DNA from: Holophagales bacterium UBA5704
Lineage (GTDB): Bacteria; Acidobacteriota; Thermoanaerobaculia; Multivoradales; UBA5704
Length of the DNA: 37,090 nt
Direction of reading: 5' to 3'
NCBI GenBank assembly: GCA_002420005.1
Contig: DIHE01000084.1
Coordinates: 1-37,090, forward strand
Shown here: positions 32,739 to 37,090 of the stretch, piece after piece
How the letters are laid out: each line of letters starts with the position of its first letter
How positions within the stretch are numbered: the stretch's first letter is position 1
Notes under the pieces: model-generated
Told to the model about the DNA's origin: nothing
Database searches by the model: none
Seen by the model: the letters and a program-made list of their open reading frames with translations, nothing else
Made by a program: the position numbers and the translations under genes

Positions 32739-34690
32739 GGCTTCTCCTCCGCGGGCTCGGCCCAGCGTTCGGTGATGGAAAACCGTTCCATGGTCATCGC
32801 ATCGGTGGGACAACGGACGGCGCACAGGCCGCAGCGGATGCAGCGCTCGTCGTCCTTGATCATCGCGGCGAGCGGCAACCCGTCCCCTTCGGCCCGCTCG
32901 GCCAGCGCCCGCCGCTCGTCCTCGGGAAGGTCGAGATCCTCGAACGGCACGAGCGCCAGGCAATATTCGGGGCAGACGTCGACGCACCGCCCGCACAGGA
33001 CGCAGGCTTCCGGGTCGTAGATCGTCTGCACGTGGCAGACGAGGCAGCGTTCCGCCTGCCGCCGCGCCGCTTCGCGGCCATAGCCGGTCTCCACCTCGGC
33101 GATGCCGGTGCGGCGTTCGAGGTCGAGCGTCGGCGGCGCCTCCCGGTCGAGCAGCTCGAAGCCGGCGGCCATGCGATAGCGTCCGGTCGGGATCTTCTCG
33201 ATCTCGAGCAACACCTCGCGGCGCGCCAGCTCGCGCGCCAGGTATTCATGGATCGAGCGCGCGGCGCGCTTGCCGTTGGCCACCGCTTCGATCAGGTTGC
33301 GCGGCCCGAACGCCACGTCGCCGCCGCTGAAGATGCCGGGCGCCGTGGTGGCGAGCGTCGCCGGATCGACCTTGATCGTCCCCCCCGGCGTCAGCGTCAC
33401 TCCGTCCTCCGGGCGCAAGAACGACAGATCCGGGCGCTGGCCGATGGCGAGGATGCAGGCGTCGGCTTCGAGCCGCAGCCGGTCCTCGTCGTCGTAGACC
33501 GGAGCGAACCGCCCGTCGGCATCGAACACCGAGACGACGCGCCGCAGCTCGACCGCCTCCAGGCGCCCGTCCCCGAGAAAGCGCGCCGGACCGCGGCGGG
33601 TGAGGAACCGGACGCCTTCGCTGCCCGCCTCCTCGAATTCCTCGTGCCCCTGGGTGGTGCGCAGCACCGGCATCTCGTCGAACGTTTCGAGCGAGACGAT
33701 GGTCACCTCGGTGGCCCCGCCGCGCAGCGCCGCCCGCGCCGAGTCGAGCGCCTCCTTGAGCCGCGCATCCTCCTCGCGCCCCATCTCGGCGAGCGCGGCG
33801 ATCTCTTCCTCGCGGCCCAGGCGCAGCGCCGTGCGCGCCGCGTCGAACGCCACGAACCCGCCGCCGATCACCACCACCCGCCGGCCGAGGTCGAGCCGGA
33901 AGCCGCGGTTGACGTTGAGCAGAAAGTCGATCGCCTTGACCACCCCGTCGAGCTCGACGCCGGGGACCTGCAGGTCCCGCCCCTGCATCACGCCGACCGA
34001 CAGGAAGACGGCTTCGTACCCCTCCTCCTTCAGCGCGCGCAGCCCGCGCTCGTGGGTGAGCGGCGCGCGCAGGCGCAGCTCCGCCCCGAGCCCCGCGATC
34101 TTGTCGATCTCGGCGCGCAGGAGGGTGCGCGGCAGGCGGTACTCCGGGATGCCGAAACGCATCATCCCGCCCGGCTCCTCCGACGCCTCGAACACCGTCA
34201 CCGCATAGCCGAGGAGCGCCAGGTCATGCGCGGCCGACAGCCCCGCCGGCCCGGCACCGATCACCGCGACCTTGGGACCGCGCGGCGTCCGCTTCTCCGT
34301 CCTCTTCTCTTGAAGCACCGGCAGGAGCGGCGCATGCCCCACGAAGCGGTTGCCCTCCGCGAGCGGCCCACCGGCCAAGCGGTCCTGCGTCAGCGGGCGG
34401 ATCGATTCGACCCCGAATCCTTCACAGACATAGCGTTTGAGGGCGCGGATGGACACCGGCGCGTCGATCGAGCCCCGCCGGCACGCATCCTCGCAGGGAG
34501 CCGCGCAGACGCGGCCACAGACCGACGCGAACGGATTGGGAGCCCGCGCCACCAGATAGGCGTCCTCCTCCCGCTCCTCCGCGATGAGCTGCACATAGCG
34601 GCCGGCATCGGTCGACACCGGGCAACCGCTCTGGCACTTGACCTGCGCCTTCCAGTCTTCCAGCTCGGGGAGATGCACCGGAATCGTCAT
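32735..34690 (-). CDS. GltD-like FAD/NAD(P) oxidoreductase with N- and C-terminal iron-sulfur domains
   Basis: 651 aa, soluble. An N-terminal GltD-type Cys domain (Cys19, Cys23, Cys58, Cys62, Cys66, Cys70 in CGRVCAAPCEDACRRG) leads to an FAD site VAVIGAGPAGLSAAHDL with EEPGGMMRFGIPEYRLP, an NAD(P) site VVVIGGGFVAFDAARTAL and the FAD motif TTAPGIFSGGDVAFGPRNLI. The C-terminus adds a two-[4Fe-4S] ferredoxin domain (CVLCGRCVDVCPEYC and CIRCGLCAVRCPTDAM). This architecture transfers electrons between NAD(P)H and ferredoxin-like or quinone acceptors. First gene of the nos operon and translationally coupled to the Rieske gene, so it probably links reduced pyridine nucleotide or ferredoxin to the bc/NosZ chain; that role is inferred. 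Confidence 0.82.
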   Translation of the reverse strand: MTIPVHLPELEDWKAQVKCQSGCPVSTDAGRYVQLIAEEREEDAYLVARAPNPFASVCGRVCAAPCEDACRRGSIDAPVSIRALKRYVCEGFGVESIRPLTQDRLAGGPLAEGNRFVGHAPLLPVLQEKRTEKRTPRGPKVAVIGAGPAGLSAAHDLALLGYAVTVFEASEEPGGMMRFGIPEYRLPRTLLRAEIDKIAGLGAELRLRAPLTHERGLRALKEEGYEAVFLSVGVMQGRDLQVPGVELDGVVKAIDFLLNVNRGFRLDLGRRVVVIGGGFVAFDAARTALRLGREEEIAALAEMGREEDARLKEALDSARAALRGGATEVTIVSLETFDEMPVLRTTQGHEEFEEAGSEGVRFLTRRGPARFLGDGRLEAVELRRVVSVFDADGRFAPVYDDEDRLRLEADACILAIGQRPDLSFLRPEDGVTLTPGGTIKVDPATLATTAPGIFSGGDVAFGPRNLIEAVANGKRAARSIHEYLARELARREVLLEIEKIPTGRYRMAAGFELLDREAPPTLDLERRTGIAEVETGYGREAARRQAERCLVCHVQTIYDPEACVLCGRCVDVCPEYCLALVPFEDLDLPEDERRALAERAEGDGLPLAAMIKDDERCIRCGLCAVRCPTDAMTMERFSITERWAEPAEEKP

Positions 34691-34727
34691 GGTGGCCCCA
34701 GAGTGCCGCCGCGGCCCGGCCGCCCGA

Positions 34728-34743
34728 TATGACGGGCGTCATA
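34728..34743. promoter_or_regulatory. CRP/FNR-family operator (TATGACGGGCGTCATA) in front of the nos operon
   Basis: A perfect 6-4-6 palindrome containing TGA-N6-TCA, the signature shared by FNR, DNR and NnrR type sites. Its centre is 45 bp from the first ATG of the operon. If bound at -41.5, transcription would start near 34694, only a few bases before the start codon, which fits a regulator that activates the operon when oxygen is low or NO is present. No such regulator gene is in the window. Confidence 0.6.
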
Positions 34744-34793
34744 CGGGCAAGAAGACTACCCGGCGGGGTGGGGGACCCGGGGTGCCTCTCTTT

Positions 34794-34898
34794 CCGGCCC
34801 AGGGGGCCGGGAGAGCGGAGCCCAGGGATGAGGCCGAAGGCCGATTCCCTGGGTCATGACGGCGACCCCACACCGCGGCCTGAAGGGCCGCGAGAGAG
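34794..34898 (-). repeat. 105-bp hairpin-rich dispersed repeat, copy B (inverted relative to copy A)
   Basis: Matches 12978-13082 at 93 of 105 positions when read on the minus strand. The CCGGCCC-CCT-GGGCCGG and CCCAGGGA/TCCCTGGG hairpins keep perfect stems while their loops differ from copy A; the first hairpin (GCGGCC-CTTCA-GGCCGC) is perfect here. It lies in the 320-bp region between the nos operon and the TIR gene. Confidence 0.8.
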
Positions 34899-34959
34899 AG
34901 CGACCGCGGCGATGAGCGCCATCCGCCCGACGCTCTTCACCAACCTCCCGTACCTGCGC

Positions 34960-34965
34960 TAGACT
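34960..34965 (+). promoter_or_regulatory. -10-like TAGACT in TGCGCTAGACT before the TIR gene
   Basis: Located 45 bp before the start at 35011. The surrounding 12 bases are identical to the site at 16780-16791. Confidence 0.45.
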
Positions 34966-35010
34966 TGCCGAGTCGCGACAACACAACAAGACCCTGCGAA
35001 AGGCCCGCGG

Positions 35011-36081
35011 ATGCCGGATGGATTCGATGTCTTTCTGAGCCACAGCAGCCAGGACAAGCCGGCGGTCGAAGAGATCGCCCGGCACCTGCGCGGCCGGGGC
35101 CTGCGCGTCTGGCTGGACAAGGACGAGCTGCGGCCGGGCCTCCCCTGGCAGGAAGGGCTCGAAGAAGGTGTCCGCGCCTCGCGCTCGGTCGCGGTCTTCG
35201 TCGGGGCGGACGGGATGGGCGCCTGGCAGACGCCGGAGATGCGGGCCTTCCTCGCGCGATCCAAGAAGGAAGAGATCCCGGTGATCCCGGTCCTGCTCCC
35301 CGGTTGCCCGGACTCCCCGCAGCTCGCCCTCTTCCTGGAAGCCATGACCTGGGTCGATCTGCGCCCAGGGCTGACCGACGACGGCCTCGACCGGCTGGTC
35401 TGGGGCATCACCGGCAGGAAGGACGCGAGCGCCAGGCCGGTCCCCGCCGCCGTGACCTCCCTCCGGAGGGTCTGGTGGAATTGGGGCATCGCCTTGTCTC
35501 TCCTCGGCATTCTCCTGACGCTCGCCGCCTGGCTCTTACCACGCTCACCAGAGCCTCCCCCACCACCTTCCAGGCCGGCAATCTACGCGGTTCGCGTCCA
35601 GGTGCTCAGCCCGCAAGGTCTGCCGGTCACCGGCTCCACGATTCGCACCTCGGCCGGCAACGAGCCGCAGCGCACGCCGGACGGTTGGTGGGAAGTCGAA
35701 ATCCCAGCAGCCAAAGTCCCGGCCGGCGGCCAGATCACCCTGTGGGCGGAGCATCCGGATTGGAGAGGAAACCGGAAGGACCTGCGCCTGGGCGCCGATC
35801 CGAATGTCCAGGTCGAGATTCGGCTGAAGGAGCCGGAGAGCTGGCTCCGCGGCCAAGTGGTGGACGAAGAAGGTCACGGCCTGGCAGATGCCCGGGTCTC
35901 CATCCAGGGCGGCCCGCCGGGAGAGACGATCACAGACCCTCAAGGCCGCTTCGCGCTCCTGCTCCCGGTCCCGCCCGAGACCCGCGTTCGGGTGCGGGCC
36001 GAGCTCAAAGGCATGGAGCCCAATGAGCCGTTCTGCTTCGCGGGCCGTGATACCTGTTCGATTGTCCTGGAGAAACCATGA
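35011..36081 (+). CDS. membrane-anchored TIR domain protein with extracytoplasmic beta domains
   Basis: 356 aa. A bacterial TIR domain spans residues 4-140: FDVFLSHSSQDK at the start, LRVWLDKDELRPGLPWQEGL in the BB region, and a likely NADase Glu76 in GAWQTPEMRAFL. One membrane helix follows at about 157-176 (WGIALSLLGILLTLAAWLL) with Arg residues before it, placing the TIR domain in the cytoplasm. A Pro-rich linker then leads to two beta-sandwich segments; the second (LRGQVVDEEGHGLADARVSI, GETITDPQGRFALLLPVP) resembles carboxypeptidase-regulatory/CNA-B-like domains. Its stop overlaps the next gene by 4 bp. It probably couples an outside event to NAD consumption or signalling. The start is set by the TIR N-terminus, with GAAAGG about 9 nt upstream. 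Confidence 0.85.
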   Translation: MPDGFDVFLSHSSQDKPAVEEIARHLRGRGLRVWLDKDELRPGLPWQEGLEEGVRASRSVAVFVGADGMGAWQTPEMRAFLARSKKEEIPVIPVLLPGCPDSPQLALFLEAMTWVDLRPGLTDDGLDRLVWGITGRKDASARPVPAAVTSLRRVWWNWGIALSLLGILLTLAAWLLPRSPEPPPPPSRPAIYAVRVQVLSPQGLPVTGSTIRTSAGNEPQRTPDGWWEVEIPAAKVPAGGQITLWAEHPDWRGNRKDLRLGADPNVQVEIRLKEPESWLRGQVVDEEGHGLADARVSIQGGPPGETITDPQGRFALLLPVPPETRVRVRAELKGMEPNEPFCFAGRDTCSIVLEKP

Positions 36082-37090
36082 GACCAAGGCTGTTTGGGCT
36101 CCTCACAATGCTCCTGCTGGCCATGCCACACGCGGCCCCTGCCGCCGGGTTGCGCATGCTGCTGGTGGCGCGCGACCACGAAGAGCATCCGCTCTCCGGC
36201 TTCCGTTTTGCGTACCAGGGCCTTGAGACCCTGCCGACCAGCCAAGCCGGCGCCACGGAGCTGAGCCTGCCGCCCGAGCATCGGCCGGGCCAGTCGGTCA
36301 AAATCCTTCTTCTCGTCCCTAAGAATCGGCAGGCCGATGAATGGTTTCTCGTCAACCCGCTGGTCAACATCCCGGCACCCGGTGCTCAGGCGGAAGTCGT
36401 GCTCATGCGCCGGAGCACCTTCCGCCAGATCGCCGCGGAAGCTCGCGATGCGTCGCGGCAGCCGGCGCCTGACCGGGCCGAGCTGACGTCGGAGGACCGG
36501 AAACGAGTCCTCGTCGAAACGGCGGCGCGCCATGGTCTCACAGCGGACCAGTTGGAGACAGCTCTTCGCTCGTTCGCGGAGACGCAAGATTCCCAGGACA
36601 GGGGTATTGCGGCGTACTTGGAGGGCGAATTCTCCCAGGCCGAAGAACTCTTGAACAAGGCGGCGGAAAAGCAGGCGAGCGACTTCGTGGAGACGCTACG
36701 TTACCTGGGTGCCGCCCAGTACGAGCAGGCGAAGTATCGTGCCGCGGCCGATGCGTTCCGAAAAGCCGTGGCGTTGCGAGGTGAAGACCCGGTTCTGCTG
36801 AGCTGGCTCGGTAGAACACTCCATGAGTTGGCAGAGTGGGCCGAGGCGGAGCCGTTGAAGCGCCGGGCGCTGGCGATCGACGAAAAGAGCTTCGGAGCGG
36901 AACACCCCAACGTTGCCATACGCCTCAACAACCTCGCCCTGTTGCTCCAGGCCACGAACCGCCTCGCCGAGGCGGAGCCGTTGATGCGCCGGGCGCTGGC
37001 GATCGACGAAAAGAGCTTCGGAGCGGAACACCCCAACGTCGCCAGAGACCTCAACAACCTGGCCTCCTTGCTCCAGGCCACGAACCGCCT
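36078..37090 (+). CDS. secreted kinesin-light-chain-type TPR protein (C-terminus beyond window)
   Basis: At least 337 residues, open at the right edge. Signal peptide at 1-23 (RLFGLLTMLLLAMPHAAPAA), a beta-rich domain (about 24-115, ending AQAEVVLMRRSTF), a helical region, single TPRs (IAAYLEGEFSQAEELLNKAA, YLGAAQYEQAKYRAAADAFR) and then 42-residue TPR_12/KLC repeats (EAEPLKRRALAIDEKSFGAE, HPNVAIRLNNLALLLQATNR). The beta domain may match those in the TIR protein. The start codon lies in the ATGA overlap with the TIR gene, so both proteins are likely made together and could meet in the periplasm. Whether an effector domain such as CHAT or a protease follows the repeats cannot be seen. Confidence 0.8.
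   Translation, partial: MRPRLFGLLTMLLLAMPHAAPAAGLRMLLVARDHEEHPLSGFRFAYQGLETLPTSQAGATELSLPPEHRPGQSVKILLLVPKNRQADEWFLVNPLVNIPAPGAQAEVVLMRRSTFRQIAAEARDASRQPAPDRAELTSEDRKRVLVETAARHGLTADQLETALRSFAETQDSQDRGIAAYLEGEFSQAEELLNKAAEKQASDFVETLRYLGAAQYEQAKYRAAADAFRKAVALRGEDPVLLSWLGRTLHELAEWAEAEPLKRRALAIDEKSFGAEHPNVAIRLNNLALLLQATNRLAEAEPLMRRALAIDEKSFGAEHPNVARDLNNLASLLQATNR
36840..37090 (+). repeat. near-identical 126-bp coding repeats (KLC-type TPR units)
   Basis: Unit one is 36840-36965 and unit two 36966-37090 (cut by the edge). 116 of 125 aligned bases are identical, and most differences fall in the variable inner helix residues (IRLNNLALLL against RDLNNLASLL). Confidence 0.85.

Overview
High-GC bacterial chromosome segment of 37 kb. 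The gene families point to Acidobacteriota, possibly a Thermoanaerobaculia-like lineage: a winged-helix/TPR regulator of the CadC type, TonB-C-repeat proteins without a membrane helix, LanC-like and FIST proteins, and a Sec-type (clade II) nitrous oxide reductase cluster. This placement is an inference; no rRNA or marker gene is present. No tRNA, rRNA, CRISPR array or intact insertion sequence was seen.

Left part (1-11.2 kb): the end of a minus-strand secreted-type protein gene; a membrane-anchored phosphodiesterase of the alkaline phosphatase superfamily; a convergent ECF sigma factor; and, divergent from it, a three-gene signalling operon (winged-helix/TPR regulator, FIST sensor protein, hybrid histidine kinase) whose genes overlap by 4 bp. 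Convergent to the kinase is a secreted GH13 debranching enzyme with a CBM20 starch-binding domain, preceded on the same strand by an orphan LanC-like cyclase.

Middle part (12.5-23.4 kb): a patchwork. It holds an array of palindromes spaced 21 bp apart, one copy of a 105-bp hairpin-rich dispersed repeat, a TPR fragment, a start-less DUF433 antitoxin head to head with a start-less DUF4258 gene and its partner, and an NRPS gene truncated early in its adenylation domain next to a REP-like hairpin. Intact genes follow: a free-standing NFACT-R protein, a large helical-repeat lipoprotein, a small membrane protein, an alpha/beta hydrolase, a triple TonB-C protein, an SRPBCC protein, and a small cysteine-rich secreted protein flanked by two copies of the nosY 3' end.

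Right part (23.4-34.7 kb, all minus strand): a ten-gene nitrous oxide respiration operon. It begins with a flavin/iron-sulfur oxidoreductase, a Rieske protein, cytochrome b and a pentaheme cytochrome c (the presumed electron path), continues with NosZ and a NosB-like membrane protein, and ends with the maturation genes nosD, nosF, nosL and nosY. A CRP/FNR-type palindrome lies in front of the operon and a strong terminator-like hairpin lies just after nosZ. The assembly genes overlap by 4 bp each, which suggests translational coupling.

Right edge (34.8-37.1 kb): the second, inverted copy of the 105-bp repeat, then a two-gene unit made of a membrane-anchored TIR-domain protein and a secreted kinesin-light-chain-type TPR protein that runs off the window. 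It is a candidate transmembrane TIR signalling or defence pair.
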